Source of the DNA: Marsupella aquatica
Lineage: Eukaryota; Marchantiophyta
Assembly: GCA_973895155.1 (NCBI GenBank)
Contig: OZ316893.1
Span: 7,068,001 to 7,132,000, forward strand
Direction of reading: 5' to 3'
Length of the DNA: 64,000 nucleotides
Shown: piece by piece, positions 22,041-35,160 of the stretch
How the letters are laid out: each line of letters opens with the position of its first letter
How positions within the stretch are numbered: the stretch's first letter is position 1
Position numbers and translations under genes: made by a program
Notes under the pieces: model-generated
What the model saw: only the letters and a program-made list of their open reading frames with translations
Databases searched by the model: none
What the model was told of the DNA's origin: nothing

Positions 22041-24973
22041 ATGCGGTACATGGGCGGATTGTGGGTGGTGCTGCTGCTATGGAGCTCTCTACTCGGGACG
22101 TTCGGTGCTCAAGGTCCGTTCCCCCGGCTCATGCTCTCGCAGTCGCTGCATTCTCCCCGAATCTCCTTCTTTCCCGAATTATGTGTGCCCTCTTGCAGGT
22201 CCAGCTCTGTAGAGCAAGCAAAACTATGAGTGCTCGGCAAAAAGATCCCAGAATGATTAAATTGAGAATCATTGTGCAGGACTAGTGTCACAAAGTAAGA
22301 CAGTAGTGAAGAATGGATCTAGGCCAAGGGCAGCGTGAGGACAGGGTTGGAGTGTAGACTGAATCAGGGCGAAGGGAACGGTGAGGACACCGTCGGACTA
22401 GTGTTGTGGATCAGGCGAGGTTTATCTGAAGAATATTGAGGGGTCAACTGTCGCAATGCACTGCGAACAAGTCCGCTCAAAAGCTAGCTCACTCAATTAG
22501 ATCGCAACTCCAGTGTAGTAGAGCAGGAGAGGCGCCAGTAAGGCACGCTGGTGACGCCAATGTGCTGTTCAAAGTTGAGAGGATGAACAACACATTTTAA
22601 GTGGTAACGTTAATAAGAATGTCGTAGTTGTCAGATTGGGAGGTGCTAGTTCTGTGATGTGGGCATGGTATTGGATTGCGCGCGGCTGGGATCGTAGCAT
22701 TGGCCGTCACTTCAAACCTTGCTGTGCCACTTGGCACGGGAGATCGGACCTTTTAGGCCTAGATTGAATTGAACTGGAAATTGGGGCTGTTCTGTGTAGC
22801 CCAATTCTGAGTGTTTCTTTATCTTCTTCTGGTAGTCGATCATGCTCGTGCCGTGACTCGTGGTGGCCACAGCCAAGCACTGGCAGATTGTAAATGGATT
22901 CTAATTGTTAGAATTCCTTCTTGGGAAGTGATGTCCAGTAGATTGTGGTGAAAAAGTACAGTTGGGCAGCTGGGGCGTGGGAGTTCTGGAAATGAGGGGG
23001 CTCCCGACCGAGTCAGACGGAATTCGACTGCCACTAATCAATTGCAAAGAACAATTACGCTAAAGATTTGAGAAAATTTTCCTGAGATGTGAGAGACCGA
23101 CCTCTTGAACCGGGATGTCGTTTCTAGTGATGCCGTTGGCATCGTACGTATACCTCTGTGTGGGAGTAATATTGCAGTCTTCTATCGTACTTGCAGGTTG
23201 GAATAAACTAGATCGTATTGTTTGTATTGTCTGAATCGTTTTCTTATTGGATGGAAAGGTGATTGGGCATATAATGCATCTTTTTTACGTCCAGGATGTA
23301 TGTCTAGAGAGTGAGACTGACGTTGGAAGAATTGGACAATTGGACTAGCAGGACATCCATATGGCCAAGAGGACGAGAATGGGCATTCGCGGGGCGCCCC
23401 AGAGTATCGGCTTGGACGGGGCCATCATCCGCCTGGAGTCGGCCATCACCCACCCGGAGTTGGGCACCATTCACCTATCAAGGATGCCATCTGGGGCTTG
23501 CAATCCTGGGCAAAGGTGATCACAAAGGATCCACTAGGCATCACGAAGACATGGGTGGGCGATGATCCCTGCTCTTCGGACTATCCCTGGGGAGGAGTTT
23601 TCTGTGACACAGACACAACAACAGGGGAGCTAGTCGTTGCTGGCATTGATCTGAATCATGCACAACTCGGTGGAATTATCTCTCCAGATCTGTGCTGGAT
23701 TGACACTCTCGCCCTCTTCCACATCAACTCCAATGAATTCGAGGGCACCATCCCGTCCACGTTCAGCAAACTGGGGCGCCTTTCGGAACTGGACGTCAGC
23801 AACAACATGCTGTCAGGGCCGTTTCCCAGCGTTGTTCTGCAGTTCCCAAATCTTATTTATTTGGACATCCGCTTCAACGGATTTTCGGGACCACTTCCGA
23901 AGGAGGCTTTTGAACTTTCCCTGGACGCCTTATTCGTGAACGACAATTCTTTTGAGGGCTCCATTCCGGAGAACTTTGGTATGTCTCCTGTCTCAGTGGC
24001 GGTGTTCGCGAACAATTATCTCTCTGGAGGAATTCCGAAGTCCATTGCCAACATGTCCAGCACGTTGAACCAGATTGTGCTCTCAAATAATAAGCTGGAT
24101 GGCGCACTTCCGGATCAGTTTGGCTACCTCAACCAGGTGGTGCTTTTCGACGTGTCTTTCAACAATTTTAGCAGCACCCTGCCCTCTACTATTAACAACT
24201 TGCAGAATCTGGCTCAATTTGACATCGCCAACAACAGTATATATGGATCTCTGACCGAGGGCTTGTGTAATCTTCCCCGTTTAGCGAATGTGACAATCTC
24301 AGATAACTTCTTTCTGGGTGAGGATTCATCCTGTGCTAAGCTCGCTTCAAGCGGGGTGATTTTCAATGTCCAAGGAAATTGTTTCCGTGACAGGTCTTCC
24401 GTCCAGAAAAACAATCAGACTTGTACCACTTTCTACAATAATCTTCCCAAGCCACCTTCCCCACCTCCTCCACCTCCGTCTCCCCCACCTCCATCTCCTC
24501 CTCCTCCATCCCCTTCGCCCCCACCTCCATCTCCATCTCCTCCTCCCCCATCCCCGCCTCCTCCACCTCCTTCACCACCACCTCCATGTAATCCTCCTCC
24601 TCCACCGCCTACATTGCCTCCATGTTCTGATTTTTTCCCACCACCACCACCACCTGAATGGCACTACCCCCCACCAACTTGGACGACTCCTCCTCCTCCG
24701 CCTACTTTGGAAGCCCCTCCTCCTCCGCCCCCTACTTGGGAAGCCCCTCCTCCTCCAGATACATGCCCACCCCCATCGCCACCTCCAACGGCACCTGCGC
24801 CACCACCTCCATCACCCCCACCCCCACCCCCATCTCCTCCGCCTCCTGTATATGCACCACCACCTCCTTGCTCAATGGGTCCAGGGGAGATCTGGCCCCC
24901 ATACTTGCCCCCTCCCCCCTCATGGGTGGTACAGTCACCTCCTCATGGTGCTCCTCCTCCACCCTACCGCTAG
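22041..24973 (+). CDS. LRR-extensin (LRX-type) cell-wall protein, two exons
   Basis: Secreted chimeric protein with leucine-rich repeats plus extensin. Plant LRX proteins anchor in the wall through the extensin part and bind RALF-type peptides through the LRRs. Exon 1 is 22041-22113 (24-residue signal peptide, MRYMGGLWVVLLLWSS onward). A GT-AG intron covers 22114-23351, and exon 2 is 23352-24973. The phase-1 join gives GAQ-GHPYGQE and a 564-residue protein. The mature start has two PPGVGHH repeats. The LRR N-cap includes WVGDDPC and WGGVFCD, then about ten LRRs (for example LNHAQLGGIISPDL) and a Cys-rich cap (NCFRDRSS, NNQTC). The last 175 residues are SPPPP-rich extensin with few Tyr. Upstream in-frame sequence has a TGA near 23329, which supports the chosen acceptor. 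The gene appears intact. Confidence 0.88.
24448..24972 (+). repeat. Proline-codon low-complexity tract (extensin domain)
   Basis: CCT/CCA/CCC codon repeats encode SPPPP, PPPPSP and WEAPPPPP motifs. The tract creates long open frames in all registers on both strands, which are not genes. In extensins such prolines are hydroxylated and arabinosylated. Few Tyr residues are present, so isodityrosine cross-linking capacity looks low. Confidence 0.85.
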
Positions 24974-26908
24974 GGGAAAAGTTGGGGAAGCATCATCAAG
25001 CCCTCGTAGCTACCTGCTTCCGAGCTGCCACAGGAAAGGTGTGGCTGGAGAGGATGGCATGGCTTCTAACATAACGGCTTACAGGCGAACTGTACACGGA
25101 ACACCAACAGTTGCGAGACTGCAGCAGACACACACGCTGTGTTCGATTGTCGTGGGGAGGTTTAAGCACACCACCCCTTCTGCTGCCTGTGTGTTAAATT
25201 GGCGTGGGGAGGATAAAGCACCCACCCCTTCTGCTGCTCACTATTCACGGTGCTTCAATTTATTTCATTATACCCTCAACTAATTCTTTGATTTAGAACT
25301 CGTAGGCTGATTACTGTAGAGTGTTCTGGGAAGACAATTGGATTTGAATATGTGGAGCCTTTTCCACCATTGGTTGTGAGATTATTTCGTGGTGAATAAA
25401 ACTCTCCTCACAGTGCGGAGGAATATCATCAGAGCAATCGAGTCCCGGATTTCTGAGGTTGTGTACATTCTCAGGAGAGAAATTATGTTCTTTCCTTCAT
25501 ATGTGAGAACGTTTAACATATGCAAATCGATGGATGCTTTCGCTGTTTTCCCCATTGTGTGTGGTTGTCTACGAGTCCTTGACGAGTTGATCTCTTCGTA
25601 TCTTCTCAGGCAACGCAACGGCGTGACGATTAACGCTATCTTCTGCAGTATGGCTTTCGTGTTAGATGATTCGCTCTGGACACATTATCGCCATAGGAGA
25701 AGGCTGAGGAACGTTGTTCTTCTTTATGGTTCGTGTGAATGGACTTAATTCTCATATCTCATGTTGATGTTCACTAGGGTGTATGACCAAGATATCGTAA
25801 ACTGGTTTAGTTTTATTAATGTGAAGGCCATAAAGTAAAAGCTTTTACAAGGATTGGGCTGTTGCTATTCCCCGCTTGTAAGCCTCTGGGTCAAGACTTT
25901 CCAGAAGGGTGGTACTTGGCCTTCTTTCGGTTCCTCTCTTCATTCTTCGTTTGAGGAACTCGTTTAGGGTCATGATTTCAACTAGTCACGGACAGGGGAA
26001 GATTGTATCTCTTATGTTGTTAGCTCCGGTCAAGTATTTCCAATCCGGACAAGTATTTCAAATGCGGTCAAGTTTGCTTGTTTGGGGGCTGGGGGGAAGC
26101 CCCCAGGGAGGCACCTCCATGGTTTGTGAGGCAAGGTTGACCCGGCTCACAAACCACTTCTTATTTTCATGACAAGTTTTGTATCACTGATGCACGTAGT
26201 ACCCAATATATACACTGCTCCGATCAATCGTGTTGATCCACTTCCAAAGCATACTCCAAAGAGATTTACACGTCCATTGCCCTCATTTCCTCATTTCTCA
26301 ACAAATGTCCACTGCAATTTTTTGTTCCTAAGTTCAACTATATTTGCCAGTAAAGCGTTCAAAGATAATTCAGAACTCTACGGCACGGCACAAGGCCTGC
26401 GATATCCCCCAAATAGCCATTTTGGCTGTCATAAGCTCTTGCTTTCAACTCCTAGGTTTTCCATCAATGTACAAAAAGCGCCTCCCATTTCGTTTCTATT
26501 CGCTGATATCCTTGTTCTTTGAGACATCAGAGGTCAGTCCTCTTCCGGATGTGTGTAGTAGCCCCTCCAACCAGGAGCCAGGCCTAATACAGAAGAACAC
26601 TCCTCCAAATTTGCTCAGATCAAAGAAGAGTAAGGGAAATATACAGCATATGGCAAGTTGACAAAAGCCGAGACCTAAATAAGTGCTTTACTCACTGCCG
26701 GACATGACAGTTTCTTCTTCTGCACCAGCTAGGCCACTACAATGCTAGACGTTCAGACAAAGGATGATCTTAACATGTCCCACTTTGCATAATATGAGAT
26801 CGGGCAGCCTGACTGAAGTTCGACAGCTCGGGGCCAAGACTGATGCTCCAATACATTTGGAGAATTTCAGCCATTAACTCCAACACATTCCTGTGAACCA
26901 TACCTGGC
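24974..26908. other. Intergenic region between LRX and the convergent kinase gene
   Basis: Contains the presumed 3' UTR of the LRX gene and, from the opposite side, that of the kinase. GGGAGGATAAAGCACC-like sequence occurs twice near 25155-25225. Frames at 25389-25748 and 26169-26522 lack family resemblance. No transposon is recognised. Confidence 0.35.
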
Positions 26909-29900
26909 CTAGCGATTCCCAGCAGTTCGCTTTAGAGCTGAGAGAAATCCCTTTTTGTGGTCTCCTCCCTTACGTTCTTCTTCTCCAACCTGCTCCCGCA
27001 CCCATAGTACAAATATAAACTTCTATCGGTTCACCAGAGCGTTAATTGTTCATTGGCCAGAGATACTCATTCTGTATTTTGGTGAGAATTACTCGAGTAA
27101 ACAGTTTCCAAAAATGTCAGCGCGAGACAATTACCTCTTTCAAGATTTCTTGCAATGTAACTGTAATCTCAGCAAACTCTGGCCGTAGTGCTGGGTCAGT
27201 CTTCCAAGAACGCTCCAACAGATCTGTTATCTTTGGATTGGTATGCTTAGGGATAGTTGGTCGCAAACCCTGTATTAATCAGTGAAAGGAACACATAAAT
27301 TTTCCATCCATGAGACGCACCTGAAACTAGAATAGGTGACAAAAAGAAAACAAGGAAAAGGAGAAAATCTATGATACAGTTTCATGCACTACCTCATGTA
27401 CTCCACTTCTAACTCTGAGAACAACAACTGACAACACTCACCTTTTGAACCACACCCACAGCTGCTTGCAAGGGGGTCAAATCCGCATAAGGGAGCTTCA
27501 AAGCACAAAGTCGAGGAAAAATGAAGTATCAGTACCACAAAGTTGAAACATACCACATCAGACGGATGTTTGATGAAGACAAATCATTCGACTGGGAACC
27601 CCACTTACAAGAGGAAAAATAAGAGACACTGAACTGTTTATCTTTCACTACGACATCAAACAATGACACTTTCGTCCTACACCAACGAGTGACTGGGTTA
27701 TGCAGGCCAACGGACGCCGAGATCATTGTAGTTGAAGTGATACATGAAGTAACGCAACACTGAATACCCCAAAACATTCCATCCTTTGCGGAGTAAACTA
27801 AATCACCAAATACAACACGAAACCAGTCAGGCAATGAGAAATTTGTTGATTACCCTTCCAGTGAGAAGCTCCCACAGAACAATGCCAAAACTGAAAACAT
27901 CGACTTTCCTATCATATGTTTTGTGCTCTATCACCTGTACATTTGATAAGGTTAGAAACAATCACAGAAAGCAAGCATATTACATTTGGGAAGGTAAACA
28001 TGTTCGAGGCAATAAAGTCAACTTTTCCCACCATGTTCTGGTACTGGGACGCCATTCCAAGAGACAATGCCTCAACACCAACTCTGCGACGTAAGTCATT
28101 CCACATGACAGGTTTGTTCAAAAATAAGTAGCATCTCATTACCTCAGGTGCCATCCACCTGTAAGTTCCAGTCTCTGCGGTCATTATTCCCCTTTGGTCT
28201 TGCACTCGGGCAACTCCAAAATCAGCTACTTTTACAACCTAAAGACGTAGGTACTCATTATTAGTTGTCCACTGTAACCTTGCAGCCATGGACCCGACCC
28301 ATCACATTTAGCACTTCCAATATGCCATAAACGATTTCTGTGCGAACTGGCTTGGACCAAAAGTGCATTTGATAGCAATGGCAGATGGATGGCATTTTCA
28401 TAGATAAATTGGCTTTTACCTCGTTTTCATCCATGAGAAGGTTTGCAGCTTTGAGATCTCGATGTATGATGTTGTTTTGATGCAAGTAATCCATGCCTTT
28501 AGATATGTCCAGTGCCACTCTCAGAATCATTGGAAGCTTCAAGAGAGCTTTGTGTTTGTGAAGAAAGTCATACACACTTCCACCCGACATAAACTCTACA
28601 GGCACCCAGACGAATGTCCAATATTCAACACGAGAAGACCAACAAAGTCTAATACTGGGCTGGTCAACACGAAACACTTCTTCAAAACTTACACCCTGTA
28701 TTAGCTTCACCATCCTTAAAACAGCAACACGCTACAATGTCATTTTAAGGGTGCAAACATACCAGTAACGATTGAGAGATTGGGAGGTTTTGTACAAGCT
28801 CCAATGAATTGTACAACATTTTTGTGACGGATTTTCCTGAAGAAGACAAGCAGATCAGGTAGGTTTGAAAGTTGATATTTACCAAACAGCAACAGGAACA
28901 TCAGTCAAAAGCGATCTGAAACGTTTCAGATCATTCAAGAGATGTAAGCGGCGATTTTATTTATCACCCAACCCGACAGTACCCAGTAACATGACGACTT
29001 TTCCAGTAGGTTCGACTGAAAAGAAGCAAATTAAAGCAAAGCACATAAAAACTTCACAAAGTACAAAATACCGAATTGAAACAACCAATGTTACGTTACC
29101 TCATGATGAAGATTTCTTGCATGAACTCGTGTTGCAAGGTCTCGGAGAGGCGATCGCGCTTTAGTATCTTTATCGCAACATCCTGTCCACAGTATGTACC
29201 TCGAAAACTGCACATCACAACCATTTCACAATTTCTTTGCCCTTAATTGCATTCAGTGCAAGATAAAACTCAATCTCTGCCTGACATTCTGTCCTCAAGA
29301 CAGAATAGGTCCACTCCACAAAACGTGTAGCCGTTACAGTAGAGCGTTTCGTCAACACTCTTCTCTCAGTGTTCCGCAAAAACTATTGAGGTTCTCTGAC
29401 TTCCACCGCTTTCCAGTAGTACACACTCGCATGACGGAATATGTTATACGATTTCCCATGTGATCATCCAAGCGTTACCATCACTGTTGCCCGTCCATAA
29501 GTCTAGCTTTTTTCATACAACCCCGCAGCGTTCCTGAAGCCTTGCTTGAAGTAAAGCAGGGCTCCTGAGAACTTCAATTCCATATGGAGCATGCAAGAGA
29601 AATGCAAGCCTTAACGTCCACAACATGCTCACTGTGCTTGCCGGATCCTCCACTAACTTCACATCAACCAACCGTCTTTCCTGTTGAAATATTTCAAACG
29701 AGTCCCTCTCCCACCAACAAATGAGAAGTTTCAATTCGCTTGGACGCCTGACTTGTAATGCAGAAGCCACACACTCCTTTTGAAACAATGCCGAACGGCA
29801 GGCATACACTAATTAATGCTTCCGCAGTAAGATACTTACAGGTCACCAAAAGCACCAGATGCAACTTTTTGACCAAGCTTCAGCTGACTGTTGTCAATTT

Positions 29901-32900
29901 CCCAGTCGTTGGCAGTATTCGCCTTTGCTGTGGGGTCACTTGCCGAGGGTACTGTAGACTGTGTTGGTGTTAGTCTTTTGGGAGACGCTGGGCGAGATTT
30001 CAGCCATACACCGTCCTGGAAGAGCAGGGAACTAAAGATGATCAGCAGAAAGTTTCTCATAAGGAACTCAACCCCACAGAAGAATTGTACGAAAACTCTC
30101 AATTCCTATCAAATACAAATAGCCTGCCACCGATCACGTAATGGAGTGAACAGGGAGAGCCAGTAGGACCGCAACAAAGAAAAGTCAACACAGATTGATG
30201 AAAATTGTTGAAGCTAATTTTCTCCACTAGCTTACTAGCACTCAAGACTCTCACCCAAGCACACAAACCAAAGGAAACGCTTTGGAAGCTTAAAATCTAA
30301 CACACAATTGGCTTGGACTCACAGAATAGTGAGCACGTTATGAACTAGGCTTTCTGTGTTATTTTGCTGAGATCTGGACTTCCCACACAGAAATCGTGTC
30401 CTTATTGAACTCTTGGAAATGATTTTATCATAAGTACCTCCATGTTTGCCAGTAATCGCTCCAATTCTTCCCCTAATTCTTTAGTATCCTGGTCACAATA
30501 GTTGCAGATTAGTGCACGAATTTTCAAAACGACCCAAGACATGTCTGTGCAACCGTCGCTCTCCAATTTCTTGAAAAGAACCTCCATTGAATATTTACCC
30601 CTTCCTGATTAAAGGCCAGGCTAATTCAGACTAGAGTGGACGTCCAATATCAGAATTCAAAACTACAAAATGCATTAAGATAATTGAACAGAAATAAGAA
30701 ACTTATTACAATATCGTGCAGGTCGTTCTGCATAGCAATGACATGATTTAATTTTCAATTTGGTTGACCTGTAGAGCCTACTGAGTTCCCCAGCACTAAC
30801 TATAGGTATTATTGTAATTGGGTAAAGACACAGGCACCTCAGTTTGCCAGCCATCCACAACGAAAACGTCCAGTGAGTATCCATCAACGGTAGAAAAGAC
30901 ATGGGCTTCACGGATGTTCAGTCCAACATCGGCCAACAATGATGACAACTGCAAATACAGCACGACAGTAAATTTTAAAGGACTCCTTCCATATGCAGGA
31001 ACTCACAATGATAGATAATAGGTAGAGAAAAGAGTTAGCTGCGCAGCTGATTGAGCACGCCCCTCAAAAAGCATTAACAAAAACTAGTAAAAGGTCTCTA
31101 TGCCACCAAATTCATCATCGGTTTTGATCATTTTGTCCATCACAACAGATAACAAGAAGTGGAATACGATGACAAACGTGTGTTGACCACATAAATTTTG
31201 GGAACTCCAATAAGATACTAAGTTAATCTACCAACCTGGCTGAGAAGCTTGGGTTTGTCAACAGTCGAAAAGCAAACCTCGTGCATAGGAGCATGTGGGT
31301 AATTTCTGCAAAAACAGAAAATAATCAACCAGGAACACAAACACATCGATCCGTCTCAGATTAGTCTGAACTATCCATCAGTGATTCACTGCAAATCTGT
31401 TCAAAGGCTGCAACAATATACGTGAAAGTACTTAGAGTGGTAATTAATCAGCTCTTGATTGCTTAATCAAAGTGAGCAGACAGTATGCAAGATATCAAAC
31501 TTTGACAGCTACTGAAGTAGACCAACTGAAATCAAAAGAAAAGCTCAGTAAGCATTCAGCCTCCCAGCGTTACGGTTTCATCTAAGCGTAAAGCTTCATT
31601 TGGGCTAGAATTCAAACAAAGTTGAATAAGGCACGACGCCTGATATGAGACATAGCCAACTTTCGATGCATGCGATCAATCTCACTCTCTTCTTGTGGGC
31701 AAGTACAGAGAGAACTCACGCGTTGAAACCCTGCTCCTCACTGTCTTCTTGGTCATTCTCTGGGTCTTTATTCTTGTGGTTAATTTCCAGAGCAAGATCT
31801 TGAAGATTCGGAGTAGACCCAAACGACGGAGGAGGGTGCACACTATAAACACACTGGAGTCATCAGAAGCAATTACAGCCAAGACCAGAACAAACAACAA
31901 AATCGCCATCCACAACACAAATTCTTGAGAGACCAATTAAGCTATCGTTTATCCCAAACATGGGCACCGAGCTCCAAACAGGAAATGAAGGTACCCCCAA
32001 CTCATCTAGCTACCTTCAAGAAGAACTCAAACCAAGTCTATGAAAAATAAAGCATGTAAAGGTTTGTGGTTAGAGCAATACTTGATCTTGGGAGGCCTCG
32101 CTGACAAACCATCAAGGAGATATTGCATGGGTGAACTCAAGGGTGACGGCTCCTCATCGATTGTTCCGGGAGACCCCTCTCCAACATCTGAAGAAACGGG
32201 AAGAATCTGCCCCCCTTTCCAGTCACTTAAGGTTCAATCAAAGCAGACACAGGCAAATGCTTTACCAAAACCCTTCCAACAACTATTACTACTGCGGTAC
32301 CCTGCTCGAGAGACTCTGGAGCCAAATTCCCAATGCATTCAACCGAAATGATTCAACAGGCAGGAAAGACTAAGACCAGAAATCGAAGGTAAATCCAGCC
32401 TCACAATATTGATTTCGGCCTTGGCCAAGACTGTGAACAACCGCTGGTACGAAGGAACCTCTGTGAAGTTGACGGAGCGTTAAAGCTCAAAACCCTAGGA
32501 CAGTCCCTAACTACTAGGAGATGGTAAGAACACTCACATGCACAGCTCGGACATGAAACGCAGGTCTGTTCTCAGGTGATTCGGCAAGTTGCAGCAAATT
32601 CTTGTGAACCAGAACGTCTTCAGCTCTCTCCGTATTCACATCCAATGCATACCTACAGACAGTCAACCGCCGTTTCAGTGTCCTAGAATCCACGCATTCT
32701 AAACGGTAGCTCAAAAATAGCTCATTGACAAATACCACTCATCTGAGGTTCATTCGTGCTCAACCTAGATGTTGGTCATGATTCCATACTACTTGCCCTA
32801 ATCTCGTTTGCAAGTTTAAATTCCGAATCCTAACCATACTACTGAACTGCCAAAATCGTTGTGCCTCTTCATCAAGCCTTCGGGTACGACTACAGAGCAA

Positions 32901-33141
32901 CAAGTCACGGTCGACCAGATTTTTAACGGGGAGGGCATTCGAACCTGGTGGGAAGTCTATTAAAATGCGACTGCAATTCCTCGGCAAATCCTGGTTGATT
33001 GACGATCTCATTTTCAGCCTCTGCTAGCTTCTTCAAAACCTCATTACATACTTCAACTTTTGCAGGATGTTTCCCTTGCTGAGTTGGCGAGGAGTCTCTT
33101 TCGCTTTTCCTGCTCTGTCTTGCCCTCTCCCCAACTTCCAT
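26909..33141 (-). CDS. ACT-domain Raf-like protein kinase (STY8/17/46 type), 16 exons
   Basis: Cytosolic Ser/Thr/Tyr kinase of plant Raf-like MAPKKK group C. Arabidopsis STY members phosphorylate chloroplast transit peptides. Exons: 33141-32945, 32652-32538, 32206-32082, 31842-31720, 31305-31236, 30948-30838, 30488-30438, 30015-29840, 29207-29100, 28836-28763, 28595-28420, 28238-28143, 27934-27854, 27495-27442, 27269-27135, 26989-26909. All introns are GT-AG and phases join to 590 residues with stop TAG. The N-terminus ([18 protein letters not shown]) is typical of the family. The ACT domain is about 188-264 ([17 protein letters not shown]). Kinase features: glycine loop [13 protein letters not shown] Lys about 336, HRDLKAAN Asp about 430, DFG Asp about 448, APE about 474. 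The C-terminus is GFLSALKR. The start at 33141 is chosen by family length; an in-frame ATG lies at 33165. Confidence 0.93.
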
Positions 33142-33397
33142 TGTTCCCAATCTCTTCCTCAACAATGCTGATATCTACCTACGGTTGCTTAACTACCATC
33201 TGTGCTCTATCTCTACACAAAACTTCGAACAGGCCTATTTGTCAATCGCCTGCTGCTAAACAACACCAATTCTCTTCCTTCCCTCCCACTTCAAGGCTGG
33301 CTCCTTAAGCTCGTCAATCCGAGGATGAACATCGCCTCTCTGCAGCGGGCATCTGACAAACGCATGGTGATGGCGTTCCGTACATAAGCATGGCCAA

Positions 33398-33529
33398 CCT
33401 AACCAGAATCCTCCCCTCACTGCATGATTGTCACCCTCAAACCTGACCAGCATCCTCCCATTGCTGCATGATTGTCAGCCTCTAACCTGACCAGCATCCT
33501 CCCATTGCTGCATGATTGTCCCCCTCAAG
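33398..33529. repeat. 44-bp tandem repeat, three copies
   Basis: Units begin at 33398, 33442 and 33486 (CCTGACCAGCATCCTCCCAT then TGCTGCATGATTGTC). The array lies about 260 bp upstream of the kinase start codon, so it is in its leader or promoter. Role unknown. Confidence 0.88.
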
Positions 33530-34728
33530 CAGAGTTGGTTCCCAAGCGATAAGAAAGTGCTCCGCACGTAGAACACTAAACAACGCAGGAATTCGTTCGA
33601 ACCCAAGAGAAAACGTATGAAGTAAGCCGGGTGCCTCAAATTCGACGGAAGAAAAACTGCTGACGAGGCACAGACTGTCAGTATGCTCACACCAGAACAC
33701 ACCAGCCCGAACCAGTCATTTCCCCCCGAGTGAGTTCTGTCGTTCTTCACGAGGTGAGTTGACGGAGGTCACAGAACAAGGTGATGATCAAACTTCTATC
33801 AGAACCAGACGAACGCCAAGCATCTGCTTCCCTTCATTATAGCTACTGTACATGAAATTATACGGTACACATAGAAATCGAAGCTCCTGCTCCATTCTCG
33901 ACGGAGCACGGAGCAGGAGCAGCTGGACTCAATCAACACCGTACAATTAGGTCAGTGTATTCCAAAACACACACACCTACAGAGACACACCATACTAAAA
34001 TTGTAAAAGAGGCCACCAGAACACACCCGCGGCGCCCCGAGCAGAATTATTTAAAAGCGAGACATTCCCAGCCACACGGTGTGCTCACATAACTCCTCGC
34101 GAGAGTGCGATACACTTTTCACTTCGAACCCCGAGGAATATAAAATAGTCCCCCTCCCCTCTGGAGTCTGGACCGACCTACCAATTCAAATTCTCCGGTG
34201 GCGCGGCCTCCTCATCACAACTCCTCTCTCGTCCACCTCTGTATCTACCGGAATGTGAGGAATCAGCAGCAACAACAACAGACGCCTGTGAAAGGGATTT
34301 CCGATTTTCCTCCGTGCGCTCGCCTCTCGTCCTCTGGCCACCGAGATTCATTCAGCTTCTTCTGCGGTGCACGAATCGAGTGCCGAGAGCTCATTCCTTC
34401 ATTCCTCCCTTCATTCATCGCTCACTCAGTGCCTCGTAGCTTTCTAGACTCGCTGCTGCTGAATGCCGATGTTGCTGCTCTTTACAGCAGCTGGACCGAC
34501 CGGCCCTTCATGTGCTTCAAGAGACGGGCCCGCCCCTACCCCCACCCCCACCCCCCGAGCAGCCCGAAAGCCTTCCCTAGTTCCATGGCCCGTATATCCT
34601 CTCGCCCCCTCGTAGATTCTCCCCTACCCCCGGTCGGCCTTCCTCACTGGTGTAAAACCCCCTTTCTCGCCACTCTGGCTAATGTCAGCTTCAATGAGAG
34701 AAGATGCTAATAATATTCATTATGTCCT
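33530..34728. promoter_or_regulatory. Presumed upstream/5' UTR region of the kinase gene
   Basis: The minus strand at 34200-34700 is purine-rich, like the LRX leader, so it may be kinase 5' UTR. On the plus strand AATATAAAATAG at about 34136-34147 is TATA-like and precedes a GC-rich stretch with an open frame of about 170 codons (34198-34710). That frame lacks recognisable domains. Direction of transcription here is unresolved. Confidence 0.35.
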
Positions 34729-34800
34729 GAATCATTTTGTGTGTTACATCTGCCTAGATTTAATGAATCATTTTGTGTGTTACATCTGCCTAGATTTAAT
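34729..34800. repeat. Perfect 36-bp tandem duplication
   Basis: Two identical 36-bp units, GAATCATTTTGTGTGTTACA plus 16 bp, lie back to back (34729-34764 and 34765-34800). Confidence 0.95.
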
Positions 34801-35160
34801 GATGACCGTTAGATTTCTGGCTGATCATGGGGCCTGTGACTAGATGGGAAATTGTCTAATAGGGCACATAAATCCTAGCCAATTGTATTATGGTTGACTG
34901 TTAGATTCTGGCTAATGGGGCTTGTGATTGGGTGGGAATGGATGACGTGGACACATAAAAACCTAGCCAATTGCCTGGAGAGGCATGGTTATGTGGTAGC
35001 TCACTTGAGTAATGACTCATAGGTCTTGGGTTCAAATGTTGAGACTCATTGTTCCCTTTATGTGGGGTTTCACAGATTTCCCCCTTAAAATACAAATATC
35101 TAAAAAATCTAACCAACTCTAACTAAAAGTGGGGAGTTTTTTGGAGAGATGGATCCTAGC
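34801..35160 (+). repeat. Dispersed repeat with tRNA-like segment (possible SINE)
   Basis: Two related units (GTTAGATTTCTGGCTGATCA and GTTAGATTCTGGCTAATGGG) match the repeat at 13181. At about 34976-35045 the sequence reads TGTGGTAGCTCACTTGAG and then TTGGGTTCAAATG, which resembles the A and B boxes of a tRNA-type pol III promoter at normal spacing. It does not fold into a clean tRNA, so a SINE head is more likely. Confidence 0.4.

Noticed and set aside
24366-25283. 305-codon His/Leu-rich frame overlapping the LRX extensin domain
   Set aside because: It is a frame-shifted reading of the proline-codon repeats. The SPPPP frame joins the LRR domain without a break.
25389-25748. 119-codon plus-strand frame downstream of LRX
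   Set aside because: No family resemblance, codon use is not distinctive and no splice partners are found.
34198-34710. Plus-strand 170-codon frame near a TATA-like box
   Set aside because: No recognisable domain, GC-rich composition and a non-ATG start. The complement looks like purine-rich kinase leader, so I did not call it a gene.
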